Below, in pieces: positions 56,402 through 64,000 of a stretch of 64,000 bases of DNA. The first letter of the stretch is position 1, and each line of letters starts with the position of its first letter. The stretch spans positions 1-64,000 of the forward strand of contig CAWHBI010000044.1 in NCBI GenBank assembly GCA_963827545.1. Reading direction: 5' to 3'. The translations under genes were made by a program, and so were the position numbers. The notes under the pieces are model-generated. The model was given only the letters and a program-made list of their open reading frames with translations, searched no databases and was not told where the DNA came from. The stretch is from AWTP1-13 sp963827545. GTDB lineage: Bacteria > Pseudomonadota > Alphaproteobacteria > Rhizobiales > Hyphomicrobiaceae.

Positions 56402-57706
56402 TTGCAGTTCTACGCCCAACAATTGTGGTTGCGGCTCGGCGAGCGCATGGGGCAGCCGATCGCGCGCCTGTTGGCTCGGCGCATCGAACTGGCCGCTGCC
56501 CTGGCGTTGACCGCATTCTTCGTCCTTGCCGGGGGACTGTCGCTGAGGGCGGCATTGGTGGGCGTCGTGGCGATGACGGCGCTGGTGGCGCTTTGGCCCG
56601 ACCAAGAGAGCGACGCTGTCGGCGGCACCCTGGCGCCGGACCAGCCAGGGGCAGACGGCGACCGTCTGTGGCGCATGGTGGTCGACGCCGTACCCGAGCC
56701 CGCCGTCGCTCTCAACGCCAGCGGACAGATCCTGCACGCCAACTCGCGAGCCGAGGAGCAGTTCGGCAGCCGGCGGCGCGGCGGCCACGTCGCCTCCATG
56801 AGCCGGGATCCCGGCCTGCTGACCGCCGTCGAGGATGCACTCGCCTCACGCCAGACCCGCGCCGTGGAGCTGCAGGCGCGTGTGCCGGTGGAACGGCGGC
56901 TGCTGGCAACTGTCGTGCCCCTGCATCAGCCGAATCCCACGCCGGCCACTCCCGCCCTGCTCATCACTTTTCGCGACCTCTCCGAGCAGGACCGGCTCGC
57001 ACGTATGCGGGCCGACTTTGTCGCCAATGCCAGCCACGAGCTGCGTACGCCGCTGGCCTCCCTGAAGGGCTACGTTGAGACGCTGCAGGGTAGTGCCAAG
57101 GATGATGCAGCCGCGCGCGAACGCTTTCTCAAGACCATGGCAGAGCAGGCCGAGCGCATGTCGCGCCTGGTCGACGATCTTCTCTCGCTCAGCCGCGTCG
57201 AGATGCGCGAGTACCTGCCGATTTCCGGCGAGGTGGAGCTTGGGGAGCTGCTGGCCGAGGTGGTGCACACGATGGAACCGCTGGCTAGCAAGGCCGGAGC
57301 GAGCCTGTCGCTGTCGTGCGGCGGGGACCCTGCCGTCGTGCGCGGCGACAGCGACGAGCTCACCCAGGTGTTCCAGAACCTGGTGCAGAACGCTGTTAAG
57401 TACGGCCGTAGCGGCGGCAAGGTCCACATCAGCGTGCGGCGGGAGCCGCCTGCGTTCGGCCGGCCCGGCGGCTTTCGGGTCGACGTCGTCGACGACGGCC
57501 CCGGCATCGCCCCGCAACACCTGCCGCGCCTCACCGAGCGCTTCTACCGCGTCAGCGTGGCGGCAAGCCGGGAGAAGGGCGGCACCGGCCTCGGCCTCGC
57601 GATCGTCAAACATATCCTCAATCGTCACCGCGGCGAGCTCGTCATTGCCTCCAAGCTCGGTCAGGGCTCCACGTTCTCCGTCCTGCTGCCGGGGGTGCAG
57701 AGCTGA
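56402..57706 (+). CDS. phoR: Phosphate regulon sensor kinase PhoR
   Basis: A 434-residue kinase. Two membrane helices (residues 25-60), then a PAS domain (WRMVVDAVPEPAVALNASGQILHAN abridged: VDAVPEPAVALNASG). The H-box is FVANASHELRTPLASLKGYVETL (His in SHELRTP), followed by N-box NLVQNAVKYG, DDGPGI and GGTGLGLAIVKHIL. It senses phosphate limitation through PstSCAB-PhoU and phosphorylates PhoB. TTG 56402 is suggested by GAGGAAGG 9 bases upstream; TTG 56378 is an alternative. phoU and phoB follow, but the usual pstSCAB genes between phoR and phoU are absent. Confidence 0.88.
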   Translation: MQFYAQQLWLRLGERMGQPIARLLARRIELAAALALTAFFVLAGGLSLRAALVGVVAMTALVALWPDQESDAVGGTLAPDQPGADGDRLWRMVVDAVPEPAVALNASGQILHANSRAEEQFGSRRRGGHVASMSRDPGLLTAVEDALASRQTRAVELQARVPVERRLLATVVPLHQPNPTPATPALLITFRDLSEQDRLARMRADFVANASHELRTPLASLKGYVETLQGSAKDDAAARERFLKTMAEQAERMSRLVDDLLSLSRVEMREYLPISGEVELGELLAEVVHTMEPLASKAGASLSLSCGGDPAVVRGDSDELTQVFQNLVQNAVKYGRSGGKVHISVRREPPAFGRPGGFRVDVVDDGPGIAPQHLPRLTERFYRVSVAASREKGGTGLGLAIVKHILNRHRGELVIASKLGQGSTFSVLLPGVQS

Positions 57707-57860
57707 CGCCTGCAGGCGGCATGCAGCGCGTCCCGGCGAGCGCCACCGGCCTGGGAGCGTTGAGGCGTTGTCGCGCACGGTCGGGCGTGCAAGATCCTTT
57801 GCCGTGCATCAGACGAAGTCACCAGCCGCTCTGCCGATCGGCACCTGAAGGGATCGCTTC

Positions 57861-58571
57861 ATGAACGAGCACATCGTCAAGTCGTTCGACCAGGAGCTGG
57901 AGCGGCTCGACAAGAACATCGCCCAGATGGGCGGCCTGGTGGAGCGGTTGCTGGCACAAGGGTTCGACGCCCTGGAGAAGCGCGACCCCAACCTCGCGGA
58001 GGCCGCTGCCGCCAGCGATCGTGCCATCGACCTGCTGGAGCGGGATATTCAGGAGCTCACCATCCTGATGATCGCCAAGCGTCAGCCCCTGGCCAACGAT
58101 CTGCGCCACATCATGACGGTGCTGAAGATCGCCGGCGACCTGGAGCGCATCGGCGACCTCGCCAAGAACATCGCCAAGCGGGCGCTCGCCATTTCCGGCG
58201 AGAACCATCCCAAGCCGCTGATGACGGGCCTCAAGCACATGGTCGAGCTGGCGTTCAGCCAGCTCAAGGACGTGCTCGACGCCTACGCTGAGCGCGACTC
58301 GGAGAAGGCTGTGGCCGTGTGGCGGCACGACGAGCGCATCGATGCCATGTACAATTCGCTGTTTCGCGAGCTGCTCACCTACATGATGGAGGACCCGCGC
58401 AACATCGGGCTGTGCACGCACCTGCTGTTCGCGGCCAAGAACATCGAGCGCATCGGCGATCACACCACCAACATCGCCGAGAACGTGCACTTTCTCGTGC
58501 ACGGCAAAGCACTCGCCGACGACCGTCCGAAGGGCGACGACACCGCGTCGACGCTCATTCGCAAGGAGTGA
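57861..58571 (+). CDS. phoU: Phosphate signalling protein PhoU
   Basis: A 236-residue all-helical protein with two three-helix PhoU repeats and metal-binding motifs ERDIQ, DLERIGDLAKNIAKRAL and NIERIGDHTTNIAENV. It links the Pst transporter to PhoR. ATG 57861 has GAAGGG 8 bases upstream. It is 154 bases after phoR and 13 before phoB. Confidence 0.94.
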   Translation: MNEHIVKSFDQELERLDKNIAQMGGLVERLLAQGFDALEKRDPNLAEAAAASDRAIDLLERDIQELTILMIAKRQPLANDLRHIMTVLKIAGDLERIGDLAKNIAKRALAISGENHPKPLMTGLKHMVELAFSQLKDVLDAYAERDSEKAVAVWRHDERIDAMYNSLFRELLTYMMEDPRNIGLCTHLLFAAKNIERIGDHTTNIAENVHFLVHGKALADDRPKGDDTASTLIRKE

Positions 58572-58584
58572 CTGGTTTTCGACA

Positions 58585-59283
58585 ATGGAGTCTGCGCCGC
58601 ATATTCTGGTGGTCGAGGACGAGACGGCTCTGGCGGAGCTGATCCGCTACAACCTCGCGGCCCAGGGTTTCCGTACCGCAGTTGCGGCGGATGGCGAGGA
58701 GGCGGAGGTGCTCATCGCCGAGGAGCGCTTCGACCTCGTCGTGCTCGACTGGATGCTGCCGGGCATGTCCGGGCTCGAGCTGTGCCGGCGGCTGCGGCGG
58801 CGCGAGGGCACAACCACCATACCAGTGCTGATGCTCACCGCCCGCGGCGAGGAGGCCGATCGGATACGCGGGCTTTCCACCGGCGCCGACGACTATGTGG
58901 TGAAGCCGTTCTCCGTGCCCGAGATGGTGGCGCGCGTGAAGGCGCTGCTGCGCCGCGCCGTGCCGCAGCGCGTCGCCGACACCCTGCAGTGGGGCGACAT
59001 CGTCCTCGACCGGGCCGCGCACCGCGTCACGCGCCGGGCCCGGGAAATTCGACTGGGGCCGACGGAGTTCAAGCTGCTGGTATTCTTCATGGAGAACGCC
59101 GGACGCGTGCTGTCGCGCCAGCAGCTGCTCGACGGCGTGTGGGGACGCGACGCCTTTATCGATGGCCGCACGGTCGACGTTCATGTCGGCCGTTTGCGCA
59201 AGGCGTTGATCCGCGGCACCGACAGCGATCCGATCCGCACCGTGCGCGGCACCGGTTATGTGTTCGGCGGTGACGGCGCTTGA
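58585..59283 (+). CDS. phoB: Phosphate regulon response regulator PhoB
   Basis: A 232-residue OmpR-type regulator. Receiver: ILVVEDETALAELI, phosphorylated Asp in DLVVLDWMLPGMSG, LMLTARGEEADRIRG and the Lys in DDYVVKPFS. The winged helix has RLGPTEFKLLVFFMENAGRVLSRQQLLDGVWG (abridged: LGPTEFKLLVFFMENAGRVL) and GRTVDVHVGRLRKAL, with the RTVRGTGYVF end. It activates the Pho regulon. Directly after phoU. Confidence 0.94.
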   Translation: MESAPHILVVEDETALAELIRYNLAAQGFRTAVAADGEEAEVLIAEERFDLVVLDWMLPGMSGLELCRRLRRREGTTTIPVLMLTARGEEADRIRGLSTGADDYVVKPFSVPEMVARVKALLRRAVPQRVADTLQWGDIVLDRAAHRVTRRAREIRLGPTEFKLLVFFMENAGRVLSRQQLLDGVWGRDAFIDGRTVDVHVGRLRKALIRGTDSDPIRTVRGTGYVFGGDGA

Positions 59284-59696
59284 GATTCGGGCGCATGCAA
59301 CAGGGCGTCCACAAGATTCACAGGTTGCATAGGATTGTGTGGTTCGCGAGTCACAGAGCGATTCTCAATCGTCGCCTGAGGCGTGTCGCGTTCTTGAGGC
59401 GCCCGTTAACCTCATAGTAATCTCCCTTCGTCAGCTGCGGCGCCTCGCGTTGTTCGCTTGGAGAGTTCGCCGCCGGTTCGACGCGTAAGGTGCACCGTAG
59501 TGCGCCGTCTCAGTCCCGGTTACGCGTCAGTCAGTGCAGTTCCTGTTCCAGTTGCGTTGATCGTCGGCCGGTCTGGCTGCGTTCCGTGTGCTCGTCTTGC
59601 GCGCGTCGAATGCTTACCCAGTCCGGTCGGAAGGGCTGGATTCCGCGTGCGTATGTCGCCGGGTCCCGCCGTGTTCAAAGCGGGGAGAACCAGGAT
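59284..59696. promoter_or_regulatory. gcrA upstream region with clustered GANTC sites
   Basis: No gene is seen in these 413 bases. Four GANTC (CcrM methylation) sites occur within 81 bases at 59284, 59315, 59348 and 59360, with another at 59639. In Caulobacter, gcrA expression depends on DnaA and is repressed by CtrA. The precise promoter cannot be placed. Confidence 0.6.
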
Positions 59697-60284
59697 ATGG
59701 CCTGGAACGACGAGCGAGTAGATCTTCTGAAGAAACTGTGGGCCGACGGGCTGAGTGCCAGCCAGATCGCCGGCCGCCTCGGCGGTGTCACGCGCAACGC
59801 TGTGATCGGCAAGGTACATCGCCTCGGCCTCTCCGGCCGCGCCACCACCTCGCGCATGAAGTCGCACCGGCCGCGCGTGCGCACGCAAGCGGCCAAGCGG
59901 ATGATGAAGCCGCGCTTTGCCAACGTCGGCAATCCCGCGCTCAGGAACCTCTATCTCGGCGACACCGAGCCCTACGTGCCGCCGGCCGAAGAGCTCGTCA
60001 TCCCCATGAACGAGCGCAAGTACATCCAGACGCTCACGGAAAGCTGCTGCCGCTGGCCGATCGGCGATCCGCAGCTGGCCGATTTCCACTTCTGCGGCAA
60101 GAACAAGGTCTCGGGCCTTCCCTATTGCGAATTCCACGCCCGGCGCGCCTTCCAGCCGCCGCAGCCGCGCCGCCGCGACCGCGAGGTCGTGCCCATGGTC
60201 GTGGTCGCAGGCGCAGCGTCGGCGCCAACGGCGAACCCGGCTGCTGAGCGGCCGGACAAGGCCAGCGAAAAGGCCGTGGCCTGA
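59697..60284 (+). CDS. gcrA: Cell-cycle regulator GcrA
   Basis: A 195-residue alphaproteobacterial regulator that binds sigma70-RNA polymerase at CcrM-methylated GANTC promoters. The N-terminal HTH-like part (WNDERVDLLKKLWADGLSASQIA, split: ERVDLLKKLWADGLSASQIA) includes GGVTRNAVIGKVHRLGLSGR. The C-terminal half has the conserved CCRWPIGDP, FHFCG and GLPYCEFHARRAF cysteines and histidines. ATG 59697 is preceded by GGGGAGAACCAGGAT. A strong terminator follows, so it is a single-gene unit. Confidence 0.95.
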   Translation: MAWNDERVDLLKKLWADGLSASQIAGRLGGVTRNAVIGKVHRLGLSGRATTSRMKSHRPRVRTQAAKRMMKPRFANVGNPALRNLYLGDTEPYVPPAEELVIPMNERKYIQTLTESCCRWPIGDPQLADFHFCGKNKVSGLPYCEFHARRAFQPPQPRRRDREVVPMVVVAGAASAPTANPAAERPDKASEKAVA

Positions 60285-60328
60285 GACGGTTCACTTTGTC
60301 AACGAGGGCGTTGGCAAAGATGCGGGGG

Positions 60329-60374
60329 GAAGACCGGGAGCGCTGCGGGGTTGCGGCTCCCGGTCTTCTTTTTT
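60329..60374 (+). terminator. Rho-independent terminator after gcrA
   Basis: GAAGACCGGGAGC (60329-60341) pairs with GCTCCCGGTCTTC (60356-60368) as a perfect 13-bp stem with a 14-base loop, followed by a T-run to 60374. It insulates gcrA from the argD promoter 19 bases later. Confidence 0.95.
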
Positions 60375-60392
60375 CGAGGCAGTGGCGCGCCA

Positions 60393-60421
60393 TTGACACA
60401 GCTGGGCGCCAGCCCCATAAA
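60393..60421 (+). promoter_or_regulatory. Predicted promoter of the argD leader
   Basis: TTGACA at 60393-60398 matches the -35 consensus exactly. CATAAA at 60416-60421 matches four of six -10 positions, with a 17-base spacer. A start point about 7-9 bases after the -10 would fall at 60428-60430, on the ATG of the leader peptide. Confidence 0.7.
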
Positions 60422-60429
60422 TCCGCCCC

Positions 60430-60492
60430 ATGACCTATCGGACCAACAACGAGCGACGTGCCGGTGCACGCATCCTCGCGCGGCTGCGATGA
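60430..60492 (+). CDS. Arginine-rich leader peptide, 20 codons (putative argL)
   Basis: An ATG-to-TGA ORF of 20 residues beginning MTYRTNNERRAGAR. Arginine occupies positions 4, 9, 10, 14, 18 and 20 (six of 20), with codons CGG, CGA, CGT, CGC, CGG, CGA. The predicted transcription start is at or just before the ATG, so translation would be leaderless, as in the trpL leader of Sinorhizobium. No ribosome-binding site is visible, in agreement with that. It is followed by a terminator and then argD. The product itself probably has no function beyond reporting charged tRNA-Arg supply. Confidence 0.72.
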   Translation: MTYRTNNERRAGARILARLR

Positions 60493-60543
60493 CGGACCAA
60501 TTCCGGTCCTTCTGGTGGCGCCGCGCTCGAGCGCGGCTTTTTT
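60478..60543 (+). promoter_or_regulatory. Attenuator: antiterminator/terminator pair upstream of argD
   Basis: The terminator stem is GCCGCGC (60520-60526) with GCGCGGC (60531-60537), loop TCGA, then six T residues (60538-60543). GCGCGGC at 60478-60484, in codons 17-19 of the leader peptide, is identical to the 3' arm, so it can pair with 60520-60526 and block termination. A small hairpin GGACC/GGTCC (60494-60498 with 60505-60509) lies between. A ribosome stalled at Arg9-Arg10 would leave 60478-60484 free (read-through); one reaching the stop codon would cover it (termination). Confidence 0.72.
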
Positions 60544-60580
60544 GTTTCCTGGCAGCGAGATAGGTCCCGAGATAGATCCC

Positions 60581-61841
60581 ATGTCTACTTCATCCGCGAA
60601 GGCCAAGCCCGTATCCCCATCGAAGCCGAAGCAGCCGGCAGCGAAAGCCGCCTCCTCCGGTCCCTCAGCCGCCGTCATGCCGACCTACGCACGCGCCAGC
60701 CTGGTGTTCGAGCGCGGCGAAGGTGCATGGCTCGTATCGACCGCCGGCGACCGCTACCTGGATTTTGCCAGCGGCGTTGCCGTCAACGCTCTCGGACACG
60801 CGCATCCCAAGCTGGTCGCAGCGCTCACCGAGCAGGCGCACAAGCTCTGGCACAGCTCCAATCTCTACCGTGTCGCGGCCCAGGAGCGGCTGGCGGAGCG
60901 GCTGTGCGAGGTGACGTTCGCCGACCAGGCCTTCTTCTGCAATTCGGGCGCGGAGGCCTGCGAAGGTGCCATCAAGCTCGCGCGGCGCTACCACTACGTG
61001 AGCGGGCGGCCCGAACGCTGGCGGCTGATCACGTTCAAAGGCGCCTTCCACGGGCGCACGCTCGCCACCATCGCCTCGGCCGGCAACGCCAAGCATCTGG
61101 AGGGTTTCGGCGAGCCCGCCGACGGCTTCGACATCGTCCCCTTCGGCGATCTCGAGGCTGTGGAAAAGACGATCGGCCCGCACACCGCCGGCATCATGGT
61201 CGAGCCGGTGCAGGGCGAAGGCGGCGTCAACGTCGCCTCCAACCAATGGCTCAAGTCGCTGCGCGATCTGTGCGACCAGGCACGGCCTGCTGCTGGTGCT
61301 CGACGAGGTGCAGACCGGCATGGGACGCACCGGCAAGCTGTTCGCGCACGAGTGGGCCGGCTTCACCCCGGACGTGATGGCGGTGGCCAAGGGGCTCGGC
61401 GGCGGCTTCCCGATCGGCGCCGTGCTGGCGACCAACGAGGCCGCCAAGGGCATGGTGGCCGGTACGCACGGCTCCACCTTCGGCGGCAATCCACTGGCCA
61501 CCGCCGTCGGCAACGCCGTGCTCGAAGCCGTCCTGGAGCCGGGCTTCCTGGACCACGTGCAGGCCATGTCACTGCGCTTGAAGCAGCAGCTGGCCGGTCT
61601 CGAGGACGAGTACCCGCACATCATCGAGGAGGTGCGCGGCAGCGGCCTGCTCACCGGCATCAAGGTCAAGCCGCCGATGGCCGATATGGTCAATGCCTGC
61701 ATCGCCGAGAAGCTCCTGACCGTCGGCGCTGGCGACAACGTGGTGCGGTTGCTGCCGCCACTCAATGTCACCGAAGAGGAGCTGGCGGAGGCCACCCGCC
61801 GCCTGGGCAAGGCGCTCGCGCGCCTGCCCAGGCCGGCCTGA
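60581..61841 (+). CDS. argD: Acetylornithine aminotransferase, one frame break
   Basis: A PLP enzyme of arginine synthesis converting N-acetylglutamate semialdehyde to N-acetylornithine. A Lys/Ala/Pro-rich N-terminal extension (about 30 residues) precedes PTYARASLVFERGEGAWL. Then YLDFASGVAVNALGHAHP, FFCNSGAEACEGAIKLARRYH, ITFKGAFHGRTLATI and EPVQGEGGVN. An extra base near 61283 shifts the frame; after it come LDEVQTGMGRTGKLF, the PLP-lysine segment AVAKGLGGGFPIGAVLA and THGSTFGGNPLA. Deleting one G of CAGGCAC restores CDQHGLLLVLDEVQ. A sequencing indel is likely. Expression is probably under the upstream attenuator. argF follows after 28 bases. Confidence 0.9.
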
Positions 61842-61869
61842 CATCCTTCGCCGCGAGAGGCTGGCCGCC

Positions 61870-62796
61870 ATGGCGCCCCGGCATTTCCTGGATCTGGATC
61901 GCATCGACGCCCGCACCCTGCGACGCATCATCGACATGGCGCGCACCATGAAGAAGGCCGGCAAGCGCGTGCCGGCCAAGCTCCGGCCCGAGGGCATCGC
62001 CGACGCTGTCCTGGTGCTGATCTTCGAGAAGCCGTCGACGCGAACGCGCGTGTCGTTCGACGTGGCCATGCGCCAGCTCGGCGGCCAGTCGCTGGCGCTC
62101 AACCACACCGACTTGCAGATCGGCCGCGGCGAGCCCATATCCGACACCGCCAAGGTGCTCTCGCGCTACGTCGACGCCATCATGATCCGCGCCAACAAGC
62201 ACGAGTCGCTGACCGAGTTGGCCGAGCATGCCACGGTGCCGGTGATCAACGGGCTGACCGACCGCACGCATCCCTGCCAGATCGTCGCCGACATCATGAC
62301 GTTCGAGGAGAGGATGGGCCCGATCAAGGGACGCAAGGTTGCCTGGAGCGGCGACGGCAACAACGTGGCCGCCTCGTGGATCCAGGCGGCCACCCGGCTC
62401 GGCTTCAAGCTGGCGCTGGCCTGCCCGCCGCAGCTCAATCCTGAGCGGTCCATCCTCGACTGGGCCAAGCGTCATGGCGGCGACATCGAGCTGACCGACG
62501 ATCCGGGAGAGGCGGTTGCAAGCGCCGACTGCGTCGTCACCGACACCTGGGTCTCCATGGGCCAGCAGGGCGAGTCGGGGCGCAGAAAGCAGCTGCTCGG
62601 GCCCTACGCCGTGGACGGCAAGCTCATGCGCAAGGCATCGCGTGGTGCTGTGTTCATGCACTGTCTGCCGGCCTATCGCGGCAACGAGGTCTCGGCGGCC
62701 GTCATCGACGGGCCGCAATCGGCGGTGTGGGACGAGGCGGAGAACAGGCTGCACGCGCAGAAGGCCATTCTGGCGTGGTGTCTGGGAGTGGATTGA
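61870..62796 (+). CDS. argF: Ornithine carbamoyltransferase
   Basis: A 308-residue enzyme making citrulline from ornithine and carbamoyl phosphate. It has the carbamoyl-phosphate motif KPSTRTRVSFDVAM (about residue 55), HPCQIVADIMT, the DTWVSMGQ ornithine loop and HCLPAYRGNEVS. ATG 61870 yields the expected N-terminus (APRHFLDLDRIDARTLRRII). Downstream of argD and overlapping hslO by one base (TGATG), so argD-argF-hslO is one operon. Confidence 0.95.
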   Translation: MAPRHFLDLDRIDARTLRRIIDMARTMKKAGKRVPAKLRPEGIADAVLVLIFEKPSTRTRVSFDVAMRQLGGQSLALNHTDLQIGRGEPISDTAKVLSRYVDAIMIRANKHESLTELAEHATVPVINGLTDRTHPCQIVADIMTFEERMGPIKGRKVAWSGDGNNVAASWIQAATRLGFKLALACPPQLNPERSILDWAKRHGGDIELTDDPGEAVASADCVVTDTWVSMGQQGESGRRKQLLGPYAVDGKLMRKASRGAVFMHCLPAYRGNEVSAAVIDGPQSAVWDEAENRLHAQKAILAWCLGVD

Positions 62797-63770
62797 TGCT
62801 CAGCACTGAAAACAGCAGGCACCTCGCGCTTTCCGAGGACAACCTTGTCCTGCCCTTCCGCACCGTAAAGTCGGACGTGATCGGCCGCGTCATCAGGCTG
62901 GGCTCCGTGGTCGACAAGATCCTATCGGGGCACAGGTACCCGGAGCCCGTCAGCCACGCGCTCGGCGAGGCGTTGGCGCTCACCGCAATGCTGGGGAGCG
63001 CGCTCAAGACCAAGGCCAAATTGATCCTGCAGACCAAGACCGACGGACCGCTTGATTTCCTGGTCTCCGACTTCGAGTCTCCGGGCAAATTGCGTGGCTA
63101 TGCGAACTTCGACAAGGTGGACCGTGCACTCGCCGAAACGCAGGGTCGGGGCGACCAGGGCGCGCTGCTGGGTACCGGCCATGTCGCCATGACCATCGAT
63201 CCCGGCGGCGGCCGCGAGAGCTACCAGGGTATCGTCGCGCTCGCGCGCGAGCCGCTGGTGGTGGCGGCACACACATATTTCCGCCAGTCCGAGCAGCTGC
63301 CGACCTTCATCCGCCTCGCGGTTGCGCGGCACTACGGACCGGCTGAAGGCGCCGGTGCCCGTGCCTGGCACTGGCGCGCCGGCGGGCTCATGATCCAGCA
63401 GCTGCCGCGCGAAGGCGGCAAGCGCGAGCTGGAGGGCGAGGCGCACGATGCGAGCCTCGAGGGCGAGGACGACGAGAACTGGAACCGTGCACGCCACCTC
63501 GCCGCCACGGTGGAGGACCACGAGCTGCTCGATCCGATGCTGTCTCCCGAGCGCCTGCTCTACCGCCTGTTCCACGAGGAGGGCGTGCGCGTGGCGCCCG
63601 CCACGGCGCTGGCCGAGGCCTGCCGCTGTTCGCGCGAGCGCATCGACATGTACTTGCAGCGCTTCGGTGCGGAGGAGCTCGCCGACCTGCGCGAGCCGGA
63701 CGGCGGCCTCACCGTCACCTGCGAGTTCTGCTCGCGCCAATACCGCTTCGCCCCCGGCGAGATCGCCTAG
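62796..63770 (+). CDS. hslO: Redox-regulated chaperone Hsp33
   Basis: A 324-residue chaperone activated by oxidation. The N-terminal domain has FRTVKSDVIGRVIRLGSVVDKIL and EALALTAMLGSALKTKAKLILQTKTDGP (abridged: LTAMLGSALKTKAKLILQ). The zinc switch has CRCS (C-x-C) near residue 276 and CEFC (C-x-x-C) near residue 310, all four cysteines present. ATG 62796 overlaps the argF stop, implying translational coupling. The argF-hslO linkage is common in Rhizobiales. Confidence 0.94.
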   Translation: MLSTENSRHLALSEDNLVLPFRTVKSDVIGRVIRLGSVVDKILSGHRYPEPVSHALGEALALTAMLGSALKTKAKLILQTKTDGPLDFLVSDFESPGKLRGYANFDKVDRALAETQGRGDQGALLGTGHVAMTIDPGGGRESYQGIVALAREPLVVAAHTYFRQSEQLPTFIRLAVARHYGPAEGAGARAWHWRAGGLMIQQLPREGGKRELEGEAHDASLEGEDDENWNRARHLAATVEDHELLDPMLSPERLLYRLFHEEGVRVAPATALAEACRCSRERIDMYLQRFGAEELADLREPDGGLTVTCEFCSRQYRFAPGEIA

Positions 63771-63783
63771 CCCTCCCGTTGTA

Positions 63784-63970
63784 CCCCTCTCCCCTCGGGG
63801 GAGAGGACGTGAGGCCATGACTTACGGCTGCGTGGCAGCCCCATCGGCACCGCATGACGTTCGTGGCGCAGTCGTAAGTCATTCGGCCGAACTGGTGAGA
63901 AGGCCCCTCATCGCACGTGCCGGAGGCGCGTCTTCGACACGACGGCACCTTCTCCCCAAGGGGAGAAGGG
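63784..63970. repeat. Dispersed palindromic repeat, family A copy 6, with a nested inverted repeat
   Basis: The ends are CCCCTCTCCCCTCGGGGGAGAGG (63784 on) and CCTTCTCCCCAAGGGGAGAAGG (to 63970), with CCGGAGGCGCGTCTTCGACACGACGG nearby as in other copies. Between them is ATGACTTACGGCTGCG (63817 on) facing CGCAGTCGTAAGTCAT (to 63882). No gene is seen from 63771 to the window end. Confidence 0.75.
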
Positions 63971-64000
63971 CCGCCGGATCGAGGTTGCAGTTTCCCTCCC

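Noticed and set aside
60422..60545. A free-standing small RNA between gcrA and argD
   Set aside because: The same promoter and terminator could define an sRNA, but the Arg-rich ORF, alternative pairing and position before argD fit attenuation better. A terminated leader RNA would still be produced.

Overview
The window looks like a chromosomal segment of a high-GC alphaproteobacterium, most likely of the order Hyphomicrobiales (Rhizobiales). Supporting signs are the order mutM–enoyl-CoA hydratase–rpsT–dnaA–dnaN–recF–gyrB, the order aroA–cmk–rpsA–sppA–ihfB–lapA, the cell-cycle regulator gcrA, a RegB/RegA redox pair, MmcB, a FYDLN-type protein, and GANTC (CcrM) sites clustered upstream of dnaA and gcrA. 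No species can be named from the sequence alone. I see no prophage, insertion sequence or CRISPR array.

Layout. Positions 1-7.2 kb hold a partial tRNA-Ala(GGC), the FYDLN protein, aroA, cmk, rpsA, sppA, ihfB, lapA and a YunG-like gene. Positions 7.3-14.4 kb hold an ornithine cyclodeaminase-like gene and a minus-strand metabolic run (SAM methyltransferase, cyclase, acyl-CoA synthetase, SDR). Positions 14.5-25.1 kb hold the replication cluster. Positions 25.1-35.9 kb are more accessory: a HEPN/DUF2442 gene, an LLM oxidoreductase, a Uma2 gene, an ABC-F ATPase, a flavoprotein, an SMP-30 protein and outer-membrane or secreted proteins. Positions 36-49.3 kb carry a PBP1-type synthase, a patatin, a cupin, a FadR-type regulator, a CNNM transporter, a metallopeptidase, a PHA depolymerase and an ABC-2/SCO operon. 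Positions 49.7-63.8 kb carry regB/regA, mmcB, a Lon-like protease with a universal stress protein, phoR-phoU-phoB, gcrA, and argD-argF-hslO.

The most interesting signal is between gcrA and argD. A near-consensus promoter is followed by an apparently leaderless 20-codon ORF with six arginine codons, then a terminator with a T-run. A segment inside the small ORF is an exact copy of the terminator's 3' arm, so it can form an antiterminator. This is the architecture of a ribosome-mediated arginine attenuator for argD-argF-hslO.

A second theme is dispersed palindromic repeats. One family (GGGGAGAGGG / GTGAGGGGCG with its inverse) occurs six times, once inside mutM and once supplying the C-terminus of the acyl-CoA synthetase. 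A large hairpin separates ihfB from lapA.

Several conserved genes (gyrB, argD, mutM, the acyl-CoA synthetase, a MetA-like porin, a Uma2 gene) have single-base frame breaks. Because gyrB is essential and argD normally needed for arginine synthesis, many of these are probably sequencing or assembly indels rather than true pseudogenes.
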